DNA of 9,061 bases, taken from assembly GCA_021784495.1 (NCBI GenBank), contig JAJXSQ010000065.1, positions 1-9,061 of the forward strand. Reading direction: 5' to 3'. Position 1 is the first letter of the stretch. Every line of letters begins with the position of its first letter. This DNA comes from Myxococcales bacterium (GTDB lineage: Bacteria; Myxococcota; Myxococcia; Myxococcales; Anaeromyxobacteraceae). The notes beneath the pieces are model-generated. The model made no database searches. It saw nothing but the letters and a program-made list of their open reading frames with translations, and was not told where the DNA came from. This document shows, one piece after another, positions 1 to 6,417 of the stretch. Both the position numbers and the translations under genes were made by a program.

Positions 1-115
1 CTTCGCTTGGCTGCTCCGCCAGCGCCGCCTGGTCAGCCGGTGGGAGTGGAAGGCCGAGAACTTCCTCGGCCTTCTCCAGCTCGCCTGCGCCCAGATCCTC
101 TGGAGGAGGTTCTGA
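1..115 (+). CDS. IS5-like transposase, C-terminal fragment (cut by the window start)
   Basis: Reading from base 2, 37 sense codons run to a TGA at 113-115. The peptide carries the stretch SRWEWKAENFLGLLQLACA and ends in ILWRRF. A Tyr/Trp-rich R-x-E segment, then AENFLG and a hydrophobic 'LACA' helix, is how I remember the C-termini of IS5-family DDE transposases. The catalytic DDE residues would lie before the window, so family membership rests on this tail alone. Frame 1 is also open through here and runs to 483, but its Pro/Arg-rich peptide looks like a GC-driven shadow. The gene converges on fabF, with only 22 bp between the two stop codons. It could instead be an old remnant rather than an intact element; the part outside the window would decide. 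Confidence 0.6.
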   Translation, partial: FAWLLRQRRLVSRWEWKAENFLGLLQLACAQILWRRF

Positions 116-127
116 GATGCGTTCTAG
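111..127 (+). repeat. Probable right terminal inverted repeat of the insertion sequence
   Basis: Just after, and overlapping, the transposase stop is tctgagatgcgttctag. Read from the outside this is CTAGAACGCATCTCAGA. Ends of the general form TGAGAT-n-GGTTCTA are familiar to me from IS5-family (IS427-like) elements, which insert at short TA-centred targets; CTAG at 124-127 would fit such a target. The left end lies outside the window, so neither the inverted partner nor a target duplication can be seen. The exact boundary is uncertain by a few bases. Confidence 0.4.
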
Positions 128-137
128 CGCCCGCGGG

Positions 138-1379
138 TCAGACCGCCTTGAAGATCAGCACCGCGTTCGTCCCGCCGAACCCGAACGAGTTGGACATGGC
201 CGCGGAGAGCTTCACCTCGCGGGCCACGTTCGGCACGACGTCGAGCTGGCACTCGGGGTCCTGGTCCTCGACGTTGATGGTCGGCGGGATGACGCCGGTG
301 CCCAGGGCCTTGACGGTGACCACCGCCTCGAGCCCGCCGGCGGCGCCCAGGAGGTGGCCGGTCATCGACTTGGTCGACGAGACGACCAGCCCCCGCCGCG
401 CGTGCTCGCCGAAGACGCGGTTGATCGCCTGGCACTCGGCGACGTCCCCGGCGGGGGTCGAGGTGCCGTGGGTGTTCACGTAGCCGACCGCCTCCGGCGC
501 GAGCCCCGCGTCGCGCAGCGCCATCCGCATCGCCCGCTGGCCCCCCTCCCCCTCGGGCGAGGGCGAGGTGACGTGGTTGGCGTCGGCGCTGGCCCCGTAC
601 CCGACCAGCTCGGCGTAGACGCGGGCGCCGCGCCGCCGCGCGTGCTCGTACTCCTCGAGGACCAGGATCCCGGCCCCCTCCCCGGCCACGAAGCCGTCCC
701 GGGCGCGGTCGAAGGGCCGGCTGGCGCGCGCCGGCTCGTCGTTCCGCTCGGAGAGCGCGCGCGCGGCGCAGAAGCCGCCGATGCCGAGGGGGGTGATGGT
801 CGCCTCGCAGCCGCCGGCCACGATCACGTCGGCCAGGCCGCGCTCGATGTAGAGCATGGCGTCGCCGATCGAGTGGTTGCCGGTCGCGCAGGCCGAGACC
901 GGCGAGAAGTTCGGCCCCTTGAGCCCGTACCGGAGGCTGATCTGGCCCGGGGCCAGGTTGATGATCAGGCTGGGGATGAAGAACGGCCCGATCTTCCGGA
1001 CGCCCTTCTCGAGGAAGACGCGGTGCGTGTCCTCGATCGTGCCGAGGCCGCCGATCCCGGCGCCGACGATGCAGCCGACCAGGCTCGGGTCCTCGCGGGC
1101 CATGTCGAGCCCGGAGTCCTTCATCGCCATCTCGGCGGCGGCGAGCGCGAACTGGATGAAGCGGTCGTTGCGGCGCGCCTCCTTCCGGTCCATGAAGTCG
1201 CCCGGCTCGAACGCCTTCACCTCGCCGGCGATCCGGGTGGGGAAGGTCGACGCGTCGAAGAGCGTGATCGGCCCGATGCCGCTCTGGCCGGCCACGAGCG
1301 CGCTCCACGACGGCTCCACCCCGATGCCGACCGGCGAGACCAGCCCCAGCCCGGTGACCACCACACGGCGCCTGCTCAT
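138..1379 (-). CDS. fabF: Beta-ketoacyl-ACP synthase II (FabF)
   Basis: This cytoplasmic enzyme condenses malonyl-ACP with a growing acyl-ACP to lengthen fatty acids. The 413-residue product matches the usual length of about 412. The thiolase-fold triad is present: nucleophile Cys164 in SACATGNHS, His304 in VNTHGTSTP and His342 in KSMTGHLLGAAGG, with supporting Lys337 and the Gly-rich gate GFGGTN near 400-405. The frame stays open upstream to an ATG at 1427, but the family begins at MSRRRVVVTGLG. The ATG at 1379 has a GAGG a few bases before it, so I chose that start. It is the last gene of the operon, 104 bp after acpP. No intrinsic terminator follows; an insertion-sequence end begins within about 15 bp of its stop. 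Confidence 0.96.
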   Translation of the reverse strand: MSRRRVVVTGLGLVSPVGIGVEPSWSALVAGQSGIGPITLFDASTFPTRIAGEVKAFEPGDFMDRKEARRNDRFIQFALAAAEMAMKDSGLDMAREDPSLVGCIVGAGIGGLGTIEDTHRVFLEKGVRKIGPFFIPSLIINLAPGQISLRYGLKGPNFSPVSACATGNHSIGDAMLYIERGLADVIVAGGCEATITPLGIGGFCAARALSERNDEPARASRPFDRARDGFVAGEGAGILVLEEYEHARRRGARVYAELVGYGASADANHVTSPSPEGEGGQRAMRMALRDAGLAPEAVGYVNTHGTSTPAGDVAECQAINRVFGEHARRGLVVSSTKSMTGHLLGAAGGLEAVVTVKALGTGVIPPTINVEDQDPECQLDVVPNVAREVKLSAAMSNSFGFGGTNAVLIFKAV

Positions 1380-1456
1380 CGCTCGAACCTCGCTCTTCCG
1401 GTGTGACGTGGAGCGGTCGGCGGGCACGGTTCCCCGCGCCCCCGGTCCCCTCGCCT

Positions 1457-1472
1457 CCCCGGCCTCCCGGGG
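1457..1472 (-). other. GC hairpin in the acpP-fabF spacer
   Basis: On the transcript strand CCCCGG, a GAGG loop and CCGGGG form a six-pair, all-GC stem starting 11 bases after the acpP stop. No U-run follows, so it is not a classical intrinsic terminator. A role in stabilising the upstream acpP transcript or reducing read-through to fabF is inference. Chance GC pairing is a real alternative in DNA of this composition. Confidence 0.35.
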
Positions 1473-1483
1473 CGGCGTCCGCG

Positions 1484-1723
1484 CTACTTCTTGTGGGTGG
1501 TGATGAAGTTCACGGCATCCTGGACGGTCTTGATGTGCTCCGCCTCCTCGTCCGGGATCTCCACCTCGAACTGCTCCTCCATCTGCATGACCAGCTCGAC
1601 GATGTCGAGCGAGTCCGCGCCGAGATCCTCGATGAAGCTCGAGGTCGGCTTGATCTCGTCCTCGCTCACGCCGAGGTTCTCCGCGATGATGCTCTTCACC
1701 TTCTGCTCGATGGTCGCCGACAT
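1484..1723 (-). CDS. acpP: Acyl carrier protein
   Basis: This is the small acidic carrier that holds acyl intermediates on a 4'-phosphopantetheine arm during fatty acid synthesis. The 79-residue product is of usual length (about 78). The attachment site is Ser38 in the hallmark motif DLGADSLDIVEL, followed by the recognition helix with EEQFEVEIPDEEAE. The start is set by a very strong ribosome site, AAGGAGGAGG at 1728-1737, four bases before the ATG. This is the strongest ribosome site in the operon and fits ACP being one of the most abundant proteins in a cell. Spacers of 59 bp (from fabG) and 104 bp (to fabF), each with a GC hairpin, set it apart from the more tightly packed genes upstream. 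Confidence 0.98.
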   Translation of the reverse strand: MSATIEQKVKSIIAENLGVSEDEIKPTSSFIEDLGADSLDIVELVMQMEEQFEVEIPDEEAEHIKTVQDAVNFITTHKK

Positions 1724-1765
1724 GGTTCCTCCTCCTTGGGATCCGGTAGACGGTCCGGTGCCGCG

Positions 1766-1782
1766 CCGCGGTCCGCCCGCGG
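1766..1782 (-). other. GC hairpin directly after the fabG stop
   Basis: Two copies of CCGCGG (1777-1782 and 1766-1771) separated by five bases can pair into a six-bp stem. It begins at the base following the fabG stop codon. It lacks a U-run. It may be an RNA processing or stability element upstream of acpP, but this is inferred from position alone. Confidence 0.3.
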
Positions 1783-2532
1783 CTACATGTACATGCCGCC
1801 GTTGACCTTCAACACCTCTCCGGTCACGTACGACGCCTCGTCGCTCGCGAGGAAGCAGACCGCGCGGGCGACCTCCTCGGCCGACCCGAGCCGGCCGAGG
1901 GGGATGTTCTCCAGCATCTTGCCCCGGGCCGCCTCGGGGAGCGCGGCGGTCATGTCGGTGCCGATGAACCCGGGGGTGACGGCGTTGCAGCGGATGCTCC
2001 GCGAGGCGAGCTCCCGCGCGACGCTCTTGGTGAGGCCGATGAGGCCGGCCTTGGTGGCGGCGTAGGCCGCCTGGCCGGCGTTCCCCATCTCGCCCACGAC
2101 CGACGAGAGGTTCACGATGGCCCCGCCGCGGGCCTTCATCATGGGGCGGGTCGCCGCCCGGATGAGGTGGAAGGCGCCGGTCAGGTTCACGTCGAGCTGG
2201 CGCCGCCAGTCCTCGTCCTTGAGCCGCATCACCAGCTGGTCGACGGCGATCCCGGCGTTGTTCACGAGCACGTGGAGCCCGCCCAGCTCGGCCACCACGG
2301 CGTCGATCGCCGCCTGGCAGGCGGCGGGATCGGCGACGTCGAAGCGCAGGAGGCGGGCCCGGGGCGCGCCCGCCCGCTCGACGAGCGCCAGCGCCTCCGC
2401 GGCGGCGGCCTCGTTCCCCGCGTAGTTCAGCGCCACGCTCGCCCCGCCCCGCGCCAGCTCGACGGCGATGGCGCGGCCGATGCCGCGCGACGCGCCGGTC
2501 ACCAGGGCCACCTTCCCCTTGAAGTCGAACAT
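1783..2532 (-). CDS. fabG: 3-oxoacyl-ACP reductase (FabG)
   Basis: This NADPH-dependent enzyme reduces beta-ketoacyl-ACP to beta-hydroxyacyl-ACP, the first reduction in each elongation cycle. It is a 249-residue classical short-chain dehydrogenase. The cofactor motif TGASRGIG is at 12-19, NNAG at 91-94, and the catalytic set is Asn116, Ser144, Tyr157 and Lys161 (YAATK). The Ser-to-Tyr spacing of 13 equals that of E. coli FabG. The end, VTGEVLKVNGGMYM, is typical of true FabG, and the position between fabD and acpP settles the choice among the many short-chain dehydrogenases. The start lies four bases after the fabD stop, so translation is probably coupled. Confidence 0.97.
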   Translation of the reverse strand: MFDFKGKVALVTGASRGIGRAIAVELARGGASVALNYAGNEAAAAEALALVERAGAPRARLLRFDVADPAACQAAIDAVVAELGGLHVLVNNAGIAVDQLVMRLKDEDWRRQLDVNLTGAFHLIRAATRPMMKARGGAIVNLSSVVGEMGNAGQAAYAATKAGLIGLTKSVARELASRSIRCNAVTPGFIGTDMTAALPEAARGKMLENIPLGRLGSAEEVARAVCFLASDEASYVTGEVLKVNGGMYM

Positions 2533-2536
2533 CGCC

Positions 2537-3478
2537 TCAGGCTCCCAGGGCGGCCAGCGTCCGCTCCAGCGACGCCGCGTCCTCGACTTGGAACGTCTCG
2601 ATCGACGGCGCGATCCGCTTCACCAGCCCGGAGAGGACCTTGCCCGGGCCGACCTCTACCACGCGGGTCACCCCGAGGCGCGCCAGCTCCTCGACGGTCT
2701 CGACCCAGCGCACCGGCGCGGTCACCTGCGCGACCAGGAGCGGGACCACCCGGGCCAGGTCGGCGTTCGGCCGCGCCTCCACGTTGGTCACCACCGGGCG
2801 GAGCGGCGCCCGCCACGGCACCGCGCGCAGCACCGGCTCGAGCCGCGCCTGGACCGGCGCCATGAGCGCGCAGTGGAAGGGGGCGGAGACCGGGAGGGGG
2901 AGGACCCGCTTCGCGCCGGCCGCCTTGAGCGCCGCCGCCGCCGCCTCGACCGCCGCCGCCGTGCCGGCGATCACGGTCTGGGACGGCTCGTTGAAGTTGG
3001 CCGGCGAGACCACCTGGCCGGTCGAGGCCGCCACCGCGGCGCAGACCTCGGTGACGCGCGCCGCCGCCAGGCCGAGCACCGCGGCCATCGCCCCCTCGCC
3101 GGGCGGCACCGCCTCCTGCATGAAGGTGCCCCGCGCCCGGACGGCCCGCGCGGCGTCGGCGACGCCGAGGGCCCCGGCCTCGACCAGCGCCGAGTACTCG
3201 CCGAGCGAGTGCCCGGCGACGAGATCCGGCACCACGCCGGCGCCGGCCAGCACCGCCGCCGCGGCCGTGGAGGCGGCGAGGATGGCGGGCTGGGTGGTGG
3301 CGGTGAGCCGCAGCGCCTCCTCCGGCCCGTCGAAGCAGCGCGCCGAGAGCGGCTCGCCGAGCGCCTCGTCGACCTCCTCGAAGACGCGCCGCGCCGCGGG
3401 GAAGCGCTCGGCGAGCTCGCGCCCCATGCCGACCTTCTGCGAGCCCTGCCCCGGGAAGACGAACGCCAGCGTGGCCAT
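2537..3478 (-). CDS. fabD: Malonyl-CoA:ACP transacylase (FabD)
   Basis: This enzyme moves the malonyl group from CoA to ACP, giving the extender unit for FabH and FabF. The 313-residue product is of typical length (about 310). Visible are the N-terminal GQGSQ (10-14), the nucleophile Ser91 in GHSLGEYSAL, Arg116 for the malonyl carboxylate, His202 in SAPFHCALM, Gln251 and the C-terminal VEVGPGKVLSGL. The frame stays open far upstream to 4384, but that extension is out-of-frame fabH sequence. The ATG at 3478 follows a GAGGGGAG that comes straight after the fabH stop, and it begins the family's MATLAFVFPGQG. The protein is Ala-rich, as expected from the base composition. Confidence 0.97.
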   Translation of the reverse strand: MATLAFVFPGQGSQKVGMGRELAERFPAARRVFEEVDEALGEPLSARCFDGPEEALRLTATTQPAILAASTAAAAVLAGAGVVPDLVAGHSLGEYSALVEAGALGVADAARAVRARGTFMQEAVPPGEGAMAAVLGLAAARVTEVCAAVAASTGQVVSPANFNEPSQTVIAGTAAAVEAAAAALKAAGAKRVLPLPVSAPFHCALMAPVQARLEPVLRAVPWRAPLRPVVTNVEARPNADLARVVPLLVAQVTAPVRWVETVEELARLGVTRVVEVGPGKVLSGLVKRIAPSIETFQVEDAASLERTLAALGA

Positions 3479-3495
3479 CGCCGTGGTCTCCCCTC

Positions 3496-4476
3496 TCACC
3501 AGCGCAGGAGCGCGGCGCCCCAGGCCATGCCGCCGCCGATGGCCATCATGAGGATGGTGTCGCCCGGCTTGAGCCAGCCGGCGCGGTTCGCCTCGTCGAG
3601 CGTCATCGGCAGGCTCGCGGCCGAGGTGTTGCCGTACTTCTCCAGGTTCATCCAGCACTTCGAGGCCGGGATCCCGAGCCGATCGAGGGTGGCGTCGAGG
3701 ATCCGCTTGTTCGCCTGGTGGGCGACGACGTGGGTCACGTCGCCGGGCGCCATCCCCTCGGCGGCGAGCACCTCGCGGCAGTTCACCTCGAGGGAGCGGA
3801 CGGCGACCTTGTAGACCTCGCGGCCGTTCATGAACAGGTGGTGGCGCCCGGCCGCGACCATCTCCGGGGAGATCGGGTCGCGGGAGCCGCCGCCCGGCTG
3901 GAGGAGGATGTGGGCGAGCGAGCCGTCGGCGTGGAGCTGGATGGTGGAGAGGCCGCGGCGGGGATCCTCGGTCGGGGCGAGCACCATCGCCCCGGCGGCG
4001 TCGCCGAAGAGGATGCAGGTGTTCCGGTCCTTCCAGTTGGTGATCCGGGTGAGCGTGTCGGCGCCGATCACCAGCGCGTTCTTCACCGCCCCCGAGGCGA
4101 CGAACCGGTCGGCGGCGGCGAGCGCGTAGATGGAGCCGGCGCAGGCGGCGGAGACGTCGAAGGCGAAGGCCCGCTTGTTCCCGAGCTTCCCCTGGAGCAC
4201 CGCGGCGACGCTCGGGAACGGGTGATCCGGGGTGACGGTCCCGACGACGATCGCCTCGACGTCGGCGGCGTCCAGCTTGGCCATGTCGAGCGCCTTGCGC
4301 GCGGCGTGGAGGGCCAGGTCGCTCGTCGCCTCCTCGGGCGCGGCGATGTGGCGCTCCCGGATCCCGGTCCGCTCGACGATCCACTCGTCGGAGGTGGCCA
4401 CCATCCGCTCCAGATCGGCGTTGGTGAGGACCTTCTCCGGGGCGTAGCTGCCGGTGCCGACGACGATCGAGCGCAT
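3496..4476 (-). CDS. fabH: Beta-ketoacyl-ACP synthase III (FabH)
   Basis: FabH starts fatty acid synthesis by condensing an acyl-CoA primer with malonyl-ACP, and its specificity sets straight versus branched chains. The 326-residue product is of normal length. The triad is Cys112 in SAACAGSIYAL, His253 in VVAHQANKRIL and Asn283 in KYGNTSAASLP; the Gly-rich end GGGMAWGAALLRW is typical. The ATG overlaps the plsX stop by one base (TGATG), with AGGAG five bases before it, so translation is probably coupled. Primer preference cannot be read from the sequence with confidence. Branched-chain use would be plausible if the host is a myxobacterium, but that is inference. Confidence 0.97.
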   Translation of the reverse strand: MRSIVVGTGSYAPEKVLTNADLERMVATSDEWIVERTGIRERHIAAPEEATSDLALHAARKALDMAKLDAADVEAIVVGTVTPDHPFPSVAAVLQGKLGNKRAFAFDVSAACAGSIYALAAADRFVASGAVKNALVIGADTLTRITNWKDRNTCILFGDAAGAMVLAPTEDPRRGLSTIQLHADGSLAHILLQPGGGSRDPISPEMVAAGRHHLFMNGREVYKVAVRSLEVNCREVLAAEGMAPGDVTHVVAHQANKRILDATLDRLGIPASKCWMNLEKYGNTSAASLPMTLDEANRAGWLKPGDTILMMAIGGGMAWGAALLRW

Positions 4477-5510
4477 CAGGGCTCCTGGGGGGCGGCGAGG
4501 AGCGCCTCGGCCGGTGCGACGGCCGCGGCGATCTCGTCGACGAAGTGGGTGGTCGCCGCCTGGCGGACGCGCCGGACGGCGTTGGCGATGGCCAGGGCGT
4601 CGGACCGGCCGTGGCTGATGAAGCCGACGCCGTTCACCCCGAGGAGCGGCGCGCCGCCGACCTCCCGCCAGTCCATCCGCCGCTTCATGCCCTCGAGCGA
4701 GCGGCGGGCGAGCAGCCCGCCGAGCGCGGAGAGGACGCTGCTGCGCAGCTGCCGCTTCAGGAGCTCCCCGACGACCCGGGCCGTCCCCTCCATGGTCTTG
4801 AGGGCCACGTTCCCGGTGAAGCCGTCGGTCACGATCACGTCGAAGTCGCCGGTGAGGAGGTCGCGCCCCTCGCAGTAGCCGCGGAAGTCGAGGGCCGTCC
4901 GCCGGAGCGCCGCCGCGGCGGCGCGGGTCAGCTCGGTCCCCTTCGACTCCTCCTCCCCGTTGGAGAGGATGGCGACGGTCGGCCGGGCGACGCCCAGGAC
5001 CCGCCGCGCGTAGACCTCGCCCATGAGCGCGAACTGGACGAGGTGGATCGGCTTGCAGTCCACGTTGGCGCCCATGTCGAGGAGGAGCGGCGCCCCCGAG
5101 AGCCCGGGCAGGACCGAGACGATCGCCGGCCGCTCGACCCCCTTCGGCCGCCCGAGGACGAAGATCGCCCCGGCCATCACCGCGCCGGAGTTGCCCGCGG
5201 AGACCATCCCGCAGGCCTCCCCCGCCTCGACGAGGTCGAAGCAGACCCGGATCGAGTTGTCCCGCTTCCGGCGCATCGCCTGGCCGGGGTGGTCGTGGAA
5301 GTCGACCACCTCGGTGGCGTTCCGGACGGTGATCGGGAGCGCGTCGGTGCCGGGGTGGCGCGCCAGCTCCGCGCGCACCACCGCCTCGGCGCCGACCAGG
5401 ACCACGGCCTCGCCCCGGCGCGCTGCGTCAACCGCCCCCCGCACGATGGCCTCGGGGGCGTGATCCCCCCCCATCGCATCGACGGCGACCGGCGCGACGT
5501 GCTCTACCAT
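4476..5510 (-). CDS. plsX: Phosphate acyltransferase PlsX
   Basis: PlsX turns acyl-ACP and phosphate into acyl-phosphate, the donor used by PlsY to acylate glycerol-3-phosphate. It thus joins the Fab pathway to phospholipid synthesis at the membrane. The 344-residue product has the family's N-terminal VAVDAMGGDHAPEAIVRGA, the central GNSGAVMAGA and LLDMGANVDCKPIHLVQFA, then NGEEESKGTEL and the C-terminal GFTGNVALKTMEG and GVNGVGFISHGRSD. The start lies six bases after the rpmF stop. Its ribosome site is weak, which suggests reliance on coupling to rpmF. Confidence 0.96.
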   Translation of the reverse strand: MVEHVAPVAVDAMGGDHAPEAIVRGAVDAARRGEAVVLVGAEAVVRAELARHPGTDALPITVRNATEVVDFHDHPGQAMRRKRDNSIRVCFDLVEAGEACGMVSAGNSGAVMAGAIFVLGRPKGVERPAIVSVLPGLSGAPLLLDMGANVDCKPIHLVQFALMGEVYARRVLGVARPTVAILSNGEEESKGTELTRAAAAALRRTALDFRGYCEGRDLLTGDFDVIVTDGFTGNVALKTMEGTARVVGELLKRQLRSSVLSALGGLLARRSLEGMKRRMDWREVGGAPLLGVNGVGFISHGRSDALAIANAVRRVRQAATTHFVDEIAAAVAPAEALLAAPQEP

Positions 5511-5516
5511 CGTCGG

Positions 5517-5696
5517 CTACGCCGGCTCGGTGATCGACTCGCCCTTGTACGTCCCGCAGGACGGGCAGACCCGGTGCGGGAGGACGGGCTCCTTGCACTT
5601 CGGGCACTTGATGACGTTGACCCCGCCGAGCTTGAAGTTCGCCGCCCGGCGCCGGTCGCGGCGCATGCTGCTGGTACGCTTCTTGGGAACGCCCAC
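5517..5696 (-). CDS. rpmF: 50S ribosomal protein L32 (GTG start)
   Basis: This is a 59-residue structural protein of the large ribosomal subunit. It begins MGVPKKRTSSMRRDRRRAA, the basic N-terminus of L32 (compare MAVPK in other species). A zinc ribbon follows with Cys31, Cys34, Cys44 and Cys47 in CPKC and CPSC pairs; this is the four-Cys zinc-binding form rather than the zinc-free paralogue. The start codon is GTG at 5694-5696, supported by a GAGGAG about seven bases upstream and by alignment with the family N-terminus. The first ATG lies inside the conserved TSSMRRD segment and is too late. It sits between yceD and plsX, as in E. coli. Confidence 0.95.
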   Translation of the reverse strand: MGVPKKRTSSMRRDRRRAANFKLGGVNVIKCPKCKEPVLPHRVCPSCGTYKGESITEPA

Positions 5697-5745
5697 GTGG
5701 TGCTCCTCGTTCTCTCTCGCGCCACACGCGCTCGAGGGTTCGTCG

Positions 5746-6306
5746 CTAGAGCTTCACCTTCGAAAGTCCCGCCCAGCGGGGATCGGGGACGGTGCGCACG
5801 CACCCGCACTCCCGCTCGTTCAGGTTCCCGCCGCAGACCGAGCAGAGCCCCTTGCAGCCCTCGCCGCAGACCGGCGCGCCGGGCAGGGCGAGCAGGAGCT
5901 GCTCGCGGAGGATCGGGTCGAGGTCGATGACCTTGCCCCGGAACACCTCCTCCTGCGCCTCGTCGGCGTCGAAGCTCCCGGCCACCGGCTGGTGCGGGTG
6001 GTCCCCCCGCTGGCCGCCCTCGGCCCGCGCCCCCTCGGCGGGGACCAGGGTCAGCTCGAACTCGACCGGAACGACCGCCGCCACCGGCAGGAGGCAGCGC
6101 CGGCAGTCGGCCTCCAGGTCGGCCCGCGCCGTGGCGCGCAGCAGGACCCTCCGCTCGACCTTCTCGAGGTGAGCGTCGACCTGGACGCCGCCGTGCGCGC
6201 GCCACCCGGCGCGATCGCCAGCGACCATCGCGTCGAGCGCCTCGCGGCTGACGTCCCAGCGCCGGTCGAGGCCCGGCTCCTTGATTTCGTCAATATTGAC
6301 GAGCAT
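5746..6306 (-). CDS. yceD: DUF177/YceD family protein, 23S rRNA accumulation factor
   Basis: Members of this family sit before rpmF in many bacteria and have been linked to large-subunit rRNA accumulation. The exact biochemical role is unsettled. The 186-residue product has a CRRC pair (Cys68, Cys71) and a second Cys cluster near the C-terminus, CGEGCKGLCSVCGGN then CGC (Cys147, 151, 155, 158, 167, 169). This pattern is typical of the family and probably binds zinc. A His/Gly/Asp-rich stretch at 97-115 looks like a flexible linker. It is the first gene of the operon, about 34 bp after the promoter -10 box. No clear Shine-Dalgarno precedes the ATG at 6306, but the family start and the short leader support it. 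Confidence 0.9.
   Translation of the reverse strand: MLVNIDEIKEPGLDRRWDVSREALDAMVAGDRAGWRAHGGVQVDAHLEKVERRVLLRATARADLEADCRRCLLPVAAVVPVEFELTLVPAEGARAEGGQRGDHPHQPVAGSFDADEAQEEVFRGKVIDLDPILREQLLLALPGAPVCGEGCKGLCSVCGGNLNERECGCVRTVPDPRWAGLSKVKL
6289..6300. other. Perfect 12-bp palindrome over yceD codons 3-6
   Basis: GTCAATATTGAC is perfectly self-complementary and AT-rich in an otherwise very GC-rich stretch. It sits about 40 bp downstream of the operon's -10 box and within the start of yceD (encoding V-N-I-D). Its position would suit a downstream operator or a structure limiting initiation. Coding constraint (VNID) is the simpler explanation. Confidence 0.25.
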
Positions 6307-6339
6307 TTGCGCTTGAATCGCGGGACGGGAAAGGCGGCC

Positions 6340-6367
6340 ATTATAGGGATCGACCCCCGCAAGTCAA
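6340..6367 (-). promoter_or_regulatory. Sigma-70-type promoter of the yceD-fabF operon
   Basis: On the minus strand TTGACT (6367-6362), a 16-bp spacer and TATAAT (6345-6340) give a perfect -10 and a five-of-six -35. Transcription should begin near 6332-6334, leaving a leader of about 27 bases before the yceD ATG. An AT-rich box of this quality in DNA this GC-rich is unlikely by chance. It is the best promoter in the window and probably drives all eight genes. The spacer holds GGGGGTCGATCCC, a near-palindrome that could be an operator; no regulator is known from the sequence. Confidence 0.85.
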
Positions 6368-6417
6368 GGCGGGTCGAGCCCCCCGGGTGACGCACCGCGT
6401 CGCGGTTCGGGCCGCGC

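Noticed and set aside
7..483. Plus-strand open frame covering the insertion-sequence end and the 3' end of fabF
   Set aside because: It crosses the element boundary and overlaps fabF antisense. The neighbouring frame gives a credible transposase tail, while this one gives low-complexity sequence.
117..1406. Long plus-strand open frame opposite fabF (429 codons)
   Set aside because: It is antisense to fabF, which has all catalytic motifs. The peptide is Arg/Gly/Asp/Pro-rich with no family features, as expected from GC-rich shadow frames.
3479..4384. N-terminal extension of the fabD frame through fabH
   Set aside because: FabD family alignment and the ribosome site put the start at 3478. The extension is an out-of-frame reading of fabH.
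4545..5930. 461-codon plus-strand frame opposite plsX, rpmF and yceD
   Set aside because: It spans three convincing genes on the other strand and encodes only charged, low-complexity sequence.
6391..6417. Possible terminator after the response regulator
   Set aside because: Only a short GC palindrome (CCGCGTCGCGG) with almost no loop and no T-run is present, so an intrinsic terminator cannot be supported.
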